Origin: Teichococcus oryzae
GTDB taxonomy: Bacteria > Pseudomonadota > Alphaproteobacteria > Acetobacterales > Acetobacteraceae
DNA length: 64,000 nucleotides
Assembly (NCBI RefSeq): GCF_008386565.1
Contig: NZ_VUKA01000008.1
Location: 1-64,000 of the forward strand
Direction: 5' to 3'
Shown: in pieces, positions 38,048 to 46,822 of the stretch
Layout: each line of letters starts with the position of its first letter
Numbering within the stretch: the first letter of the stretch is position 1
Notes under the pieces: model-generated
Seen by the model: only the letters and a program-made list of their open reading frames with translations
The model's database searches: none
What the model was told of the DNA's origin: nothing
Program-made: the position numbers and the translations under genes

Positions 38048-38076
38048 GCTTGATGGATATGACTGCCGCGTCAAGC
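38048..38076 (-). promoter_or_regulatory. candidate ArsR operator
   Basis: GCTTGA (38048-38053) and TCAAGC (38071-38076) form an inverted repeat with a 17-base spacer, starting eight bases upstream of the arsR ATG. Position and TTGA..TCAA arms fit an autoregulatory ars operator. Arms are short, so this is tentative. Confidence 0.4.
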
Positions 38077-38247
38077 CTCGTGCCGTGGCGCGAGGAGCGG
38101 GGAAACGCAGGCGGCCGTAGACGGCGCCCCTTCCCGCTCCGGCCGGGAAAGCGGCCTTGCCCGGATTGGCTCGTGCCGGTGGCGATGGCCCGCATCGCGC
38201 CACCGGCCAACACGGCCTGATGGATGATGGCGATAACAGGAAAGGTT

Positions 38248-38278
38248 GGCGCGGCCGGCCGCAACCGGCGGCCGCGCC
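38248..38278 (-). terminator. GC-rich hairpin after the CAP-protein gene
   Basis: GGCGCGGCCG (38248-38257) and CGGCCGCGCC (38269-38278) form a perfect 10-base stem with an 11-base loop, nine bases beyond the stop of the minus-strand CAP gene. No T tract. Confidence 0.5.
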
Positions 38279-38286
38279 TGGTTGGC

Positions 38287-39309
38287 TCAGATGAACCAGC
38301 CATCCGTTTCGAGCGCCTCGGAAGCATTCGGGCGGCCGAAATTCTCGGTCACGAAGATGGCGGGGCGGCCATTGTAGTCGCCCTGCTCCAGGCCGATGCC
38401 GATCTCGGTGAATTTCGAGCTCAGGATGTTCGCCCGGTGACCGGAGGAATTCATCAGGTTGGCATGCAGCTGCTCGACATCCGCCTCATCGAGCGTGGCG
38501 GCGCGCGAGCCGCCGATATAGGCGATGTTTTCCCCCGTGGCGGTCCAGCCATAGCCGGCATCGGTCACCCGCTCGGACGGGCTGCTGCCGTTCGCGCCCC
38601 TGTGGGAGAACACGTCCTGCGCCACCATCCATTCGCTGTGCTGGCCCGCCGCCTCGACCAGCTCGGCATCGAAGGAGAAGGGCTTGAGGCCGGCATCGGC
38701 GCGGGAAGCATTCACCAGCTTCAGGAAATAGGTTTCCAGGGCCGTGACGCCGGCGTGCGACTCGACCGGAGTCGGGGCAGGGGCAGGGGCAGGCGCCGGG
38801 GTAGGCGCGGGCGTCGGGACCGGGCTGGGCACGACGGCGCCGAGGCTGTCCGGCTCCGCCGCCTCGGAAGCATTCGGGCGGCCGAAATTCTCGGTCACGA
38901 AGATGGCCGGGCGGCCCTTGTAGTCGCCCTGAGTGAGGCCGATACCTACTTCGGTGAAGTTCGGGTTCAGCAGGTTGGCCCGATGGCCCGAGGAGTTCAT
39001 CAGGTTGGTATGGAGTTGCTGGACGTCCGACTCATCGAGCGTGGCGGCGCGCGAGCCACCAATATAGGCGATGTTCTCGCCCCAGGCGGTTGCGCCATAG
39101 CCGGCGGCCTTCATGCGGTCACCCGCCGAGCTGCCATTCGCACCGGTATGCGAGAACACGTCCTTCGCCACCATCCAGTCACTGTGCTGGCCTGCCGAAT
39201 AGAGCAATTCCCCATCGAAAGACAAAGGCTTAACGCCCGCCTTAGAGCGGGAGTCATTGATGAGTCCAAGGAAGTATGATTCGAGGGATGTCGGCAGTTC
39301 GTTTGGCAT
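38287..39309 (-). CDS. tandem CAP/SCP-domain protein
   Basis: This is a 340-residue protein of two CAP domains joined by a Pro/Ala-rich linker (VPSPVPTPAPTPAPAPAP). Each domain has an ESYFLGLINDSR or ETYFLKLVNASR start, a HSDWMVAKDVFSH or HSEWMVAQDVFSH centre, GENIAYIGGSRAATLDE, and an end FVTENFGRPNASEA. CAP1/CAP2-type His and Glu residues are kept in both. The two copies are also near-identical in DNA at an offset of 546 bases. The start is ATG 39309; a longer frame to 39408 adds no signal peptide. The C-terminal DGWFI (acidic residue then hydrophobics) resembles type I secretion substrates, so export without a Sec signal is possible. Function is unknown. Confidence 0.85.
   Translation of the reverse strand: MPNELPTSLESYFLGLINDSRSKAGVKPLSFDGELLYSAGQHSDWMVAKDVFSHTGANGSSAGDRMKAAGYGATAWGENIAYIGGSRAATLDESDVQQLHTNLMNSSGHRANLLNPNFTEVGIGLTQGDYKGRPAIFVTENFGRPNASEAAEPDSLGAVVPSPVPTPAPTPAPAPAPAPTPVESHAGVTALETYFLKLVNASRADAGLKPFSFDAELVEAAGQHSEWMVAQDVFSHRGANGSSPSERVTDAGYGWTATGENIAYIGGSRAATLDEADVEQLHANLMNSSGHRANILSSKFTEIGIGLEQGDYNGRPAIFVTENFGRPNASEALETDGWFI
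38315..39079 (-). repeat. 546-base tandem duplication inside the CAP gene
   Basis: A 47-base stretch starting at 38315 recurs without change at 38861, and a 27-base stretch around 38491 recurs at 39037; both pairs are 546 bases (182 codons) apart. The rest of each unit is similar but diverged. This is an in-frame gene-internal duplication. Confidence 0.8.
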
Positions 39310-39670
39310 TGGCTTTAGCCCCGTAGGTCGTTTCTCGTGGGCATCCAGTGCAATATTTGCGACTAGAAGCTGGCTGCCACGTCTATCCTCGCGAAACCGA
39401 GAGGACAAGCCTGCTTCTGTTAAGCACGCGGTCGCGCAGGAGCCTGCCCGCTACTGAACATTCACCCGCCTGCCAGGATTCTGCGGCGGCGCCGGATGGT
39501 TCCGGATGCCCCCGAAAGGCAGGCTGTCCCAAGGGGATCGGCGCCCCCGCGCCTGATCTTTCCCATGCGCGTTTGTGCAGGATCCGCATGCCGCGGCACC
39601 AATCCGGGCCGATATTATCTTTTCGGTAACCATGGCGGGGCGAAATGGCGGCGTCCCGAGGGAACCCGCC
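39310..39670. other. 361-base divergent spacer
   Basis: The part next to the CAP gene (39250-39450) is visibly less GC-rich than its surroundings and presumably holds that gene's promoter. A TATTAT at 39613-39618 could be a -10 box for the GGDEF/EAL gene, but I find no matching -35. No gene or repeat is seen. Confidence 0.3.
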
Positions 39671-41866
39671 ATGCCCAGAACCCCGAGTTTCTGTTCCCTG
39701 GCCGGCGCTGCCGTTGCGATCGGCGGCGCGTGGCCGCCCGCCACGGGTTTCGCCGCCGCGCATCCCGGCGCGGATGCCGGGCCGTCGGCCTTTGACGCCC
39801 TGTTCAACAGCGACACCGCGGGCTTCGCCGTGCTGGACATGGCCACCGGGTGCTTCCAGCGCGTGAACCGCCGCTTCTGCGAGATGACCGGGCGCAGGGC
39901 CGAGGACCTGCTCAGCGGCATGAGCCCCTCCCATGTGGTGCATCCGGATGACCAGGCCGCGGACCGGGCCTTGTGGCGGGACGGCGCGCGCACCGGCCGC
40001 TTCCGCGAGGCGGAGAAGCGCTACCTGCACCCGGATGGCCGGGTGGTCTGGGCGCGGCTGAGCGTCGCGATCCTGGCGCGGCACCCGGATGGGCGGCCGG
40101 CGCGGTGCGTCGCCATTGTCCAGGATGTCACGGCCGGCCATGAGGCGATGGCAAGGCAGCATGCCAGCGAAAGCCTGCTGCGCCTGACGCTGGAAGTCGG
40201 CCGCATCGGCAGCTTCCAGCACGACTTCGCCTCCGGCCGCGTGCAATGCGGCGCCGAGACCCGCGCCATGTACGGCCTGCCGCCAGGGAACGAGGTGATC
40301 ACCGCCGCCGAATGGTTCGGGCCGGTGCTGCGGGAGGACCGCGTGCGCCTGGAGGAGCTGAGCCGGATCGCCATCGGCAACCGCGCCCCGGGCCTGACCG
40401 TGGACTACCGGATCCGCCGCCCGGATGGCGAGATGCGCCATTTCGAGGCCCGGCTCCGCTTCGCCTATGACCAGAGGGGGCGCGCCGCCGGCGTCACCGG
40501 CGCCATCATCGACGTCACCGACCAGCGGGAAGCGGAAGCGCGCATCGCCTATATCGCCCATCATGACGCGCTGACCGGCCTGCCCAACCGCGCGCTGTTC
40601 CGCAACCGCCTGGAGGACAGCATCGCCCGCGCCCAGCGCGGCGAAGGCTTCGCCGTGCACTGCCTCGACCTGGACCGCTTCAAGGAAGTGAATGACAGCC
40701 TGGGGCACTCGCTGGGCGATGCGCTGCTGCGCGCAGTGGCCGGGCGGCTGCGGGAGGAACTGCGCGAGATCGACACCGTTGCCCGCCTGGGTGGCGACGA
40801 ATTCGCCATCATCCAGTCCCGGGTGCGGCAGCCGGCGGAGGCCACCAGGCTGGCCCGCCGCCTGATCGAGGTGATGTCGCAGCCCTTTGAGCTGGAGGGT
40901 CATCAGGTGGTGATCGGCACGAGCCTCGGCATCTCCCTCGCGCCGGCGGATGGGGAGGGAGCCGACACGCTGCTGAAGAACGGCGACATGGCGCTGTACC
41001 GCGCCAAGGCCGATGGCCGCGGCCGGCTCTGCTTCTTCGAGCCGGAGATGGATGCGCGGATGCAGGCCCGGCGCCGGCTGGAGATGGACCTGCGCCGCGC
41101 CCTGGTGGCGCGCGAATTCGAGTTGTTCTTCCAGCCCATCGTGGAGGTCCGCTCCCGCCGCGTCACCGGGCTGGAGGCGCTGCTGCGCTGGAACCATCCG
41201 CAGCAGGGCCTGGTGCCGCCGGACCATTTCATTCCCCTGGCCGAGGAGATCGGGCTGATCATCCCGCTGGGCGAGTGGGTGCTGGAGCAGGCCTGCGCCC
41301 ACGCCGCGCGGTGGCCCGGCGACACCACCATCGCGGTCAACCTGTCGCCGGCGCAATTCGCCAGCCGCGGCCTGGTGGATGCCGTGGCACGGGCGCTGGC
41401 GGCGGCGGGCCTGGATCCGGGCCGGCTGGAGCTGGAGATCACGGAAACGGTGATGCTGCAGGACACGGACGCGACCCTGACCACGCTGCACCGGTTGAAG
41501 GCCCTTGGCGTGCGCATCGCCATGGATGATTTCGGCACCGGCTATTCATCACTGAGCTATCTGCAGCGCTTCCCCTTCGACAAGGTCAAGATCGACCGCT
41601 GCTTCACCCGCGACCTGGGCCAGACCCAGCAGAGCGATGCCATCATCCGCGCGGTGGCCGGGCTGTGCCAGGGGCTCGACATGCGCACCACGGCCGAAGG
41701 GGTGGAAACCGAGGAACAGTTCCGGGCCCTCGCCCGCAAGGGCTGCGCCGAGGCCCAGGGCTACCTGTTCAGCCGACCCTGCCCGGCGGGCGAGATCCCG
41801 GAGATGCTGGCGCGGCTCAGCCTGGCCGCCTGCGCGGCCGAGGCGGGGATGCTGGGCGCTCAGTAG
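39671..41866 (+). CDS. PAS-GGDEF-EAL cyclic-di-GMP protein
   Basis: This is a bifunctional-type c-di-GMP enzyme of 731 residues from ATG 39671 (GAGGGA site before it); ATG 39632 is possible. Residues 1-30 are a weakly hydrophobic leader. Two PAS domains follow (about 40-160 and 165-285). The GGDEF domain has RLGGDEF with an RxxD inhibitory site five residues before it (REID), both intact. The EAL domain keeps GLEALLRW, VNLSPAQF, LELEITE, DDFGTGYSSL, the Lys of VKIDRCF, TTAEGVET and QGYLFSRP, so both catalytic halves look active. It ends seven bases into the convergent VOC gene. Confidence 0.92.
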   Translation: MPRTPSFCSLAGAAVAIGGAWPPATGFAAAHPGADAGPSAFDALFNSDTAGFAVLDMATGCFQRVNRRFCEMTGRRAEDLLSGMSPSHVVHPDDQAADRALWRDGARTGRFREAEKRYLHPDGRVVWARLSVAILARHPDGRPARCVAIVQDVTAGHEAMARQHASESLLRLTLEVGRIGSFQHDFASGRVQCGAETRAMYGLPPGNEVITAAEWFGPVLREDRVRLEELSRIAIGNRAPGLTVDYRIRRPDGEMRHFEARLRFAYDQRGRAAGVTGAIIDVTDQREAEARIAYIAHHDALTGLPNRALFRNRLEDSIARAQRGEGFAVHCLDLDRFKEVNDSLGHSLGDALLRAVAGRLREELREIDTVARLGGDEFAIIQSRVRQPAEATRLARRLIEVMSQPFELEGHQVVIGTSLGISLAPADGEGADTLLKNGDMALYRAKADGRGRLCFFEPEMDARMQARRRLEMDLRRALVAREFELFFQPIVEVRSRRVTGLEALLRWNHPQQGLVPPDHFIPLAEEIGLIIPLGEWVLEQACAHAARWPGDTTIAVNLSPAQFASRGLVDAVARALAAAGLDPGRLELEITETVMLQDTDATLTTLHRLKALGVRIAMDDFGTGYSSLSYLQRFPFDKVKIDRCFTRDLGQTQQSDAIIRAVAGLCQGLDMRTTAEGVETEEQFRALARKGCAEAQGYLFSRPCPAGEIPEMLARLSLAACAAEAGMLGAQ

Positions 41867-42288
41867 TTCTTCCAGAGCCCGGGCGTCGCCAACTCCACTA
41901 GATGGCCGTCCGGGTCGCGGAAATACAGGCTGCGGCTGCCCTTCGGCCAATCGACCCGCCCTTCCAGAGGCACGCCATGCGCCGCCAGCCGCTCGGCCCA
42001 GGCATCCAGATGCTCCGCCGCCACGGCCAGGGCGTAATGCAGCCGGCCCTGGCCGTCATGGCCAGGGATGGTGCCGCCGGGCAGATGGGCCGGCGCATCG
42101 GTGGTGCCCTGCCGGAACAACAGCAGCACGCTGCCCGGCGCGGCGGGATAGGCGGCCAGCCGGCCATCCACGAACATCGGCCGCAGTCCCATCACCCCCT
42201 CATAGAAGCGGCGCGCGCGGTCGAGGTCCTCGACGTAAAGGCCGGTTTCCAGAACACCGCCCAGCGGTGGCGCCACGGCTTCGTTCAT
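41860..42288 (-). CDS. VOC-family (glyoxalase/dioxygenase-like) protein
   Basis: This is a 142-residue vicinal-oxygen-chelate protein starting at ATG 42288. Two beta-alpha-beta-beta-beta modules show GLYVEDLDRARRFYEGVMGL and RSLYFRDPDGHLVELATPG. Metal-ligand candidates are the His of GRLHYALAV and the Glu of HLVELAT. It lies 75 bases after the Bug receptor gene on the same strand and could be the last gene of that catabolic operon. Its 3' end overlaps the GGDEF/EAL gene by seven bases. Confidence 0.85.
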   Translation of the reverse strand: MNEAVAPPLGGVLETGLYVEDLDRARRFYEGVMGLRPMFVDGRLAAYPAAPGSVLLLFRQGTTDAPAHLPGGTIPGHDGQGRLHYALAVAAEHLDAWAERLAAHGVPLEGRVDWPKGSRSLYFRDPDGHLVELATPGLWKNY

Positions 42289-42363
42289 TCTCGCTTCCTT
42301 CCGCGATCCGGCCCAAAGGCCAGATGGGGCCAAGCACGCGGCCGCGCAGGCCCGCAAGCGGGA

Positions 42364-43344
42364 TTATTCGGGCTTGATGCCGGCTTCCTGGGTCAGCTTG
42401 GCCCAGCGCGGGATCTCCCGCGCGATCAGGGCGCGCAGGGCGTCCGGCCCCCGCTGGTCGGGTGGCGTCACCTGGATCGCCATCTCCGCGAAGCGCGCCG
42501 CCAGGGCCTGATCGTCCAGCGCCTGGCTGATCGCCGCGGTCAGCACCTGCGCCTGGGCGTCCGGCAGGCCGGCGGGGGCGAAGGCGGCGTTCCACACGGC
42601 GATGTCGAGGGCGGGCAGCCCAGCCTCGGCGGCGGTCGGCACGTCGGGCAACTGGGGCAGGCGCTGCGGCACCGTGACCGCCAGCGGCACCAGCGTTCCG
42701 CCGCGTGCCTGCGGGATCACCGTCACGGCCTGGTCCACGATCACGTCGGTGACGCCGTTCATGGTGTCCTGCAAGGCCGGGCCGGCGCCGCGATAAGGCA
42801 CCAGCGTGGCGCCGGCTTCCGTCGCGCGGTCGAACAGCAGCGCGCCCAGAAAGGACACCGATCCGGTGCCGGCTGTCGCCACCGTCAGCTGACCGCGATT
42901 GGCGCCGATCCATTGCCGCAGCTCCGGCAGGCTGCGCACGAAGCTGGGCTTCGCCGCCAGCACCATCGGGTTCACCGCGAACAGGCTGAGCGGCCTGAAG
43001 CTGGCCACCGGGTCATAGGGCAGCGACTTGTAGAAGGACGGGTTGGCCGAATGCGTGCCCATATGGCCGAGCCCGATGGTGTAGCCATCCGGCTCGGCGC
43101 GGGAGGTGCGCTGGGTGCCGAGGATGCCGCCCGCGCCGCCGACGTTCTCCACCGGCACCGGCTGGCCCAGGATGGCGGACATCTTCTGCGCCAGCAGCCG
43201 CGCCATCACGTCGGTGGGGCCGCCGGCGGAGAACGGCACCTGCATGGTGACCGGCCGTTGCGCCTTCCAGCCCTGGGCGCGCGCCACGGCGGGCAGCGCC
43301 AGCAGGCCGGAGGTTGCGGCGATCAACGTCCTGCGCTTCATCAT
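42364..43344 (-). CDS. Bug-family (TctC-like) periplasmic receptor
   Basis: This is a 326-residue tripartite-tricarboxylate receptor. An Arg-Arg signal (MMKRRTLIAATSGLLALPAVARAQ) is followed by the Bug opening VTMQVPFSAGGPTDVMAR and NVGGAGGILGTQRTSRAEPDGYTI. No TctA/TctB membrane genes are in the window, which is usual for the many orphan Bug receptors. These mostly bind carboxylates. It ends the catabolic operon 41 bases after the hydratase gene, which already has its own ABC receptor. Confidence 0.9.
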   Translation of the reverse strand: MMKRRTLIAATSGLLALPAVARAQGWKAQRPVTMQVPFSAGGPTDVMARLLAQKMSAILGQPVPVENVGGAGGILGTQRTSRAEPDGYTIGLGHMGTHSANPSFYKSLPYDPVASFRPLSLFAVNPMVLAAKPSFVRSLPELRQWIGANRGQLTVATAGTGSVSFLGALLFDRATEAGATLVPYRGAGPALQDTMNGVTDVIVDQAVTVIPQARGGTLVPLAVTVPQRLPQLPDVPTAAEAGLPALDIAVWNAAFAPAGLPDAQAQVLTAAISQALDDQALAARFAEMAIQVTPPDQRGPDALRALIAREIPRWAKLTQEAGIKPE

Positions 43345-43385
43345 GGTGGTCCTCCCTGGTGGTTCTTGTCGGGTGCAGGCGGGGA

Positions 43386-44234
43386 TCAGGCGATGCGCGC
43401 TTCCCCCCGCATCGCCAGCCCGCCGGACGGGTTGGTGGCCCAGAGCGTGATCCGGCCTTCCGCATCCGGCGCCGTGCCATGCAGCGTCACCGGCGCGCCA
43501 TCGAACAGCGGCGACAGCGCGCGGAAGGAGAAGGCGGTGACCGTGGCCTGCGGAAGCTGCCGCCGCACGAGGTCGAGCAGCAGCGTCGCCGTCAGCGGGC
43601 CATGCACGATCAGCCCGGGATAGCCTTCCTCCCGCGTGACGTAGTCGCGGTCGTAATGGATGCGGTGGCCATTGAAGGTCAGCGCGGAATAGCGGAACAG
43701 CATCACCGCGTCTGGCACGATCTGCCGCTGCCAGTCGCCCGGCGGCGGCGCGGCGGGAGCCGACTTCACCGCCGGCGTGTCGGCGGAGCGGTAGACGATG
43801 TCATGCTCCTCCGTCAGCAGCACGGCGTCCTGCCCGTCCTCGCGCAGCTCGTGCCGCACGGTGACGAAGATCAGCTCGCCCGAGGCGCCTTCGCGCCGCG
43901 TCACCTCGGCGATGGTGGAGGTGCGCGTCAGCGCCATGCCGACGCGCAGCGGCGCGTGGAACCGCAGCCGCCCGCCGGCCCACATGCGGCGCGGCAGGTG
44001 ATGCACGGGCGGCAGGAAGCCGCCGCGCGCCGGGTGCCCGTCCGGCCCCAGCGAGGAATGGCGCGCCTGTGGCAGGAACAGGATCCAGTGCGCCAGGGGC
44101 GGCGCCGCGTCCCCGGCGGCGAAGGGCGGGTCGTCGCGGTCCAGCGTCGCCGCCAGGCGGTCGAGCGGGCCGGGCACAACCACGTCATGCTGCTGTTCCT
44201 GGCGGCCGACCCAGGCGGCGTAGTCGGTGGACAT
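43386..44234 (-). CDS. MaoC-like acyl-CoA hydratase (mesaconyl/3-methylfumaryl-CoA type)
   Basis: This is a 282-residue double hotdog protein. The N-terminal half (LAHWILFLPQARHSSLGPDG, PRRMWAGGRLRFHAPL) and the C-terminal half FRYSALTFNGHRIHYDRDYVTREEGYPGLIVHGPLTA fit the mesaconyl-C4-CoA / 3-methylfumaryl-CoA hydratase group. The Asp-His pair of hydratase 2 is visible in NGHRIHYDRDYV. Hydration of a branched or C4-dicarboxylic enoyl-CoA is expected. It follows the acyl-CoA dehydrogenase by three bases. Confidence 0.85.
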   Translation of the reverse strand: MSTDYAAWVGRQEQQHDVVVPGPLDRLAATLDRDDPPFAAGDAAPPLAHWILFLPQARHSSLGPDGHPARGGFLPPVHHLPRRMWAGGRLRFHAPLRVGMALTRTSTIAEVTRREGASGELIFVTVRHELREDGQDAVLLTEEHDIVYRSADTPAVKSAPAAPPPGDWQRQIVPDAVMLFRYSALTFNGHRIHYDRDYVTREEGYPGLIVHGPLTATLLLDLVRRQLPQATVTAFSFRALSPLFDGAPVTLHGTAPDAEGRITLWATNPSGGLAMRGEARIA

Positions 44235-44237
44235 GGC

Positions 44238-45407
44238 TCAGTAGCTCCTGGGCATGCCGAGGACATGCTCGCCGAGATAGGACAGGATCAGGTTGGTGGA
44301 GATCGGCGCCACCTGGTACAGCCGGGTTTCGCGGAACTTGCGCTCGATGTCGTATTCCTCGGCGAAGCCGAAGCCGCCATGGGTGTTCACGCAGGCCTCG
44401 CCGGCGGCCCAGCTGGCCTCGGCGGCCAGCATCTTGCCCATATTGGCTTCCTCGCCCGGGCGCTCGCCGCGCTCGAACTTTTCCAGCCCCTTGTGGACGA
44501 TGGCCTCGGCGGCGCGCATCTGGGCATAAGCCTTGGCAATGGGGAACTGCACGCCCTGGTTCTGCCCGATCGGGCGGTTGAACAGCACGCGCTCCTTGGC
44601 GTAGCCCACCGCCTTCTCGATGAACCACTTGGCATCGCCGATGCATTCGCTGGCGATCAACAGCCGCTCGGCGTTCATGCCGTCGAGGATGTAGCGGAAG
44701 CCACGGCCTTCCTCGCCGACCAGGTTCTCGGCGGGAACCTCCATGTTGTCGAAGAACACTTCGCAGGAATTATGGTTCATCATGGTGCGGATCGGCCGGA
44801 TGGTCAGGCCCTTGTTCAGCACCGTGCGCATGTCCACGATGAAGGTGGACAGCCCCTCAGTCTTCTTCTGCACCTGCTCGCGCGGGGTGGTGCGCGCCAG
44901 CAGCAGCATCAGGTCGGAATGCTCGGCGCGGCTGGTCCAGATCTTCTGGCCGTTGACGATGTACTTGTCGCCTTCCCGCCGCGCCGTGGTGCGCAGCGCC
45001 GTGGTGTCGGTGCCGCTGGTCGGCTCCGTCACGCCGAAGGCTTGCAGGCGCAGCTCGCCGGAAGCGATCTTGGGCAGGTACTCGGCCTTTTGCGCGTCGC
45101 TGCCATGCCGCAGGATGGTGCCCATGATGTACATCTGCGCGTGGCAGGCGGCGCCGTTGCAGCCCTGCCGCTGCACCTCCTCCAGGATGGCGGCAGCGGC
45201 GGACAGGCCGAGGCCGGCGCCGCCATATTCCTCCGGGATCAGGGCGGCAAGGTAGCCCGCCTCGGTCAGCGCGTTGACGAATTCGGTGGGGTAGCCGCGC
45301 ACCTCGTCCAGCTTGCGCCAGTATTCGCCGGGGAAGCGGGCGCAGAGCTTGGCCACTTCCTCGCGCAGATCGGCATGCGGGTCGTCGCGATGGCTCATCG
45401 CATCCAT
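44238..45407 (-). CDS. acyl-CoA dehydrogenase
   Basis: This is a 389-residue flavoenzyme. FAD/substrate motifs include FGVTEPTSGTDTTALRT near 124-140 and KIWTSRAEHSDLMLLLAR near 155-172. The common C-terminal catalytic Glu (YEGT region) is absent; the segment reads YQVAPISTNLIL. Glu247 in GMNAERLLIA occupies the alternative base position used by isovaleryl-CoA and long-chain dehydrogenases. A methyl-branched or dicarboxylic acyl-CoA is thus a likely substrate, in line with the neighbouring CaiB transferase and MaoC hydratase. It starts 14 bases after the MmgE/PrpD stop. Confidence 0.9.
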   Translation of the reverse strand: MDAMSHRDDPHADLREEVAKLCARFPGEYWRKLDEVRGYPTEFVNALTEAGYLAALIPEEYGGAGLGLSAAAAILEEVQRQGCNGAACHAQMYIMGTILRHGSDAQKAEYLPKIASGELRLQAFGVTEPTSGTDTTALRTTARREGDKYIVNGQKIWTSRAEHSDLMLLLARTTPREQVQKKTEGLSTFIVDMRTVLNKGLTIRPIRTMMNHNSCEVFFDNMEVPAENLVGEEGRGFRYILDGMNAERLLIASECIGDAKWFIEKAVGYAKERVLFNRPIGQNQGVQFPIAKAYAQMRAAEAIVHKGLEKFERGERPGEEANMGKMLAAEASWAAGEACVNTHGGFGFAEEYDIERKFRETRLYQVAPISTNLILSYLGEHVLGMPRSY

Positions 45408-45421
45408 GGCTTGGCTCCTGT

Positions 45422-46822
45422 TCAGGCGGCGTGGCGCAGCAGGGCGGCGCCATCGTTGAGGCGGTCTAGGCGCAGCACCTCCTCGGCCAGGGCGGCGGCG
45501 CGCTCGGCGCCGATCACGGCATCGGCCAGCCCGGCGAACTTGCCGCGCAGCTCGTCCTCGTTGGGGAAGTTGGCGGGCTCGCCCTTGGGCACGATCACGG
45601 TGCGGGTGAACACCTGCCCGCGCGCCCGCAGCGTCAGCTTGCCGGACATGTTGGCCGGGAACTCGGCCTCGATCTCCGGGTCGTTCTCGCAGGCGATGCG
45701 TGGCATCAGCGTGCGGATCGCCGGGTCGTGCAGCGCCTTGTAGCTGTCCCAGTCCATCCGCCCGGTGGCCAGCGCGGCGGCGATCACGAAGGGACCGCTG
45801 AACTGCCCGTCCACGATGTTCTGCGGATCGGCCTTGCGCGCCGCGGGCTCGCCCACCAGCAGAAGCCCAGCGCGGGAAATGCCAAGGGTCGCCCCCTCGA
45901 TCTCCTCCGGCCGCAGCGCCAGCTCCTCGCGCAGCGCCAGCGCCGCGTCGATGCCGGCATGGCCCCAGCGGCAGGATGGATAGGGCTTCACGCCGGTCGC
46001 CATCAGTTCGAAGACCTGGCCGAGGTCGCGCAGCGCGCGTTCCGGCACCGGCGCCGGGGCATAGGAGCGGAGGAAGCCGTGCTTGCCCTCCAGGGCGTTG
46101 GCGGCGCCCTTGAAGCCCTCGCGCGCCAGGGTGGCGGCGGTCAGCCCCGCCATGCCCGCCCAGCCCACCTGGAAGCGCTTGGTCCAGGCGCCATTGGCCA
46201 GGAATTGCAGGCTGCCGGCGCTCTGGCTCAGCGCGATGCCGAAGGCCGAGGCGATGGAAGCCGCGTCCAGCCCGAACACGCGCCCCGCCGCCGCCGCCGC
46301 CCCGAAGGCGCCGCAGGTGGCGGAAGGATGGTAGCCGCGGTCGTAATGCGCCCCGGCCGGCAGGGCCAGCGCCAGGCGCAGCGCCACCTCGTAGCCGGCG
46401 ACGATGCCGGCCATCACCTCGGCGCCGGATGCGCCCACCATCTCGGCGGCGGCCAGCGCGGCGGGGATCACCGGGGCGCCGGGATGCACCACGGCCTCGG
46501 CATGGGTGTCGTCGAAATCGAGCGAATGGCCGAGGGTCGCGTTGATCAGCGCGGCGCCGGCCGGCGCATAGGTCGCGCTGTCGCCGAAGACGCGGCTGCT
46601 GCCATGGTCGAGCCCGAGGGCGCGCACCGCCGCCAGCAGAGCCGGGGTGCTTTCCGCGTCATGCCGCGCCCGCACCGCATTGCCCGCGAGGTCGAGCACC
46701 AGCAGCCGGGTGCGCGCCACCACCTCCGGCGGCAGCGCGGCAAGCGTCACGCCGGCGGCGAATTCCGACAGGCCGGCGGTGACGGGGGATTCGGGCGCCG
46801 CGCTCACGTCGTTCGGGCTCAT
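45422..46822 (-). CDS. MmgE/PrpD-family protein
   Basis: This is a 466-residue member of the 2-methylcitrate dehydratase / cis-aconitate decarboxylase family, acting on tricarboxylic or related acids. Landmarks: LGHSLDFDDTHAEAVVHPGA near residues 97-116, AGYEVALRLALA, YHPSATCGAFGAAAAA, and KPYPSCRWGHAGIDAAL near 278-294. These contain the His, Lys and Asp residues shared by the family. It overlaps the CaiB stop by four bases. The reaction could be dehydration, decarboxylation or isomerisation of a polycarboxylate before or after CoA activation. Confidence 0.88.
   Translation of the reverse strand: MSPNDVSAAPESPVTAGLSEFAAGVTLAALPPEVVARTRLLVLDLAGNAVRARHDAESTPALLAAVRALGLDHGSSRVFGDSATYAPAGAALINATLGHSLDFDDTHAEAVVHPGAPVIPAALAAAEMVGASGAEVMAGIVAGYEVALRLALALPAGAHYDRGYHPSATCGAFGAAAAAGRVFGLDAASIASAFGIALSQSAGSLQFLANGAWTKRFQVGWAGMAGLTAATLAREGFKGAANALEGKHGFLRSYAPAPVPERALRDLGQVFELMATGVKPYPSCRWGHAGIDAALALREELALRPEEIEGATLGISRAGLLLVGEPAARKADPQNIVDGQFSGPFVIAAALATGRMDWDSYKALHDPAIRTLMPRIACENDPEIEAEFPANMSGKLTLRARGQVFTRTVIVPKGEPANFPNEDELRGKFAGLADAVIGAERAAALAEEVLRLDRLNDGAALLRHAA

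Noticed and set aside
37691-38203. N-terminal extension of arsC
   Set aside because: It is antiparallel-frame sequence over arsR; ArsC proteins begin at [14 protein letters not shown]-like starts and the ATG overlaps the arsR stop.
41902-43623. 573-codon frame opposite VOC and Bug genes
   Set aside because: Composition is that of reversed coding sequence; both minus-strand genes have strong family matches.
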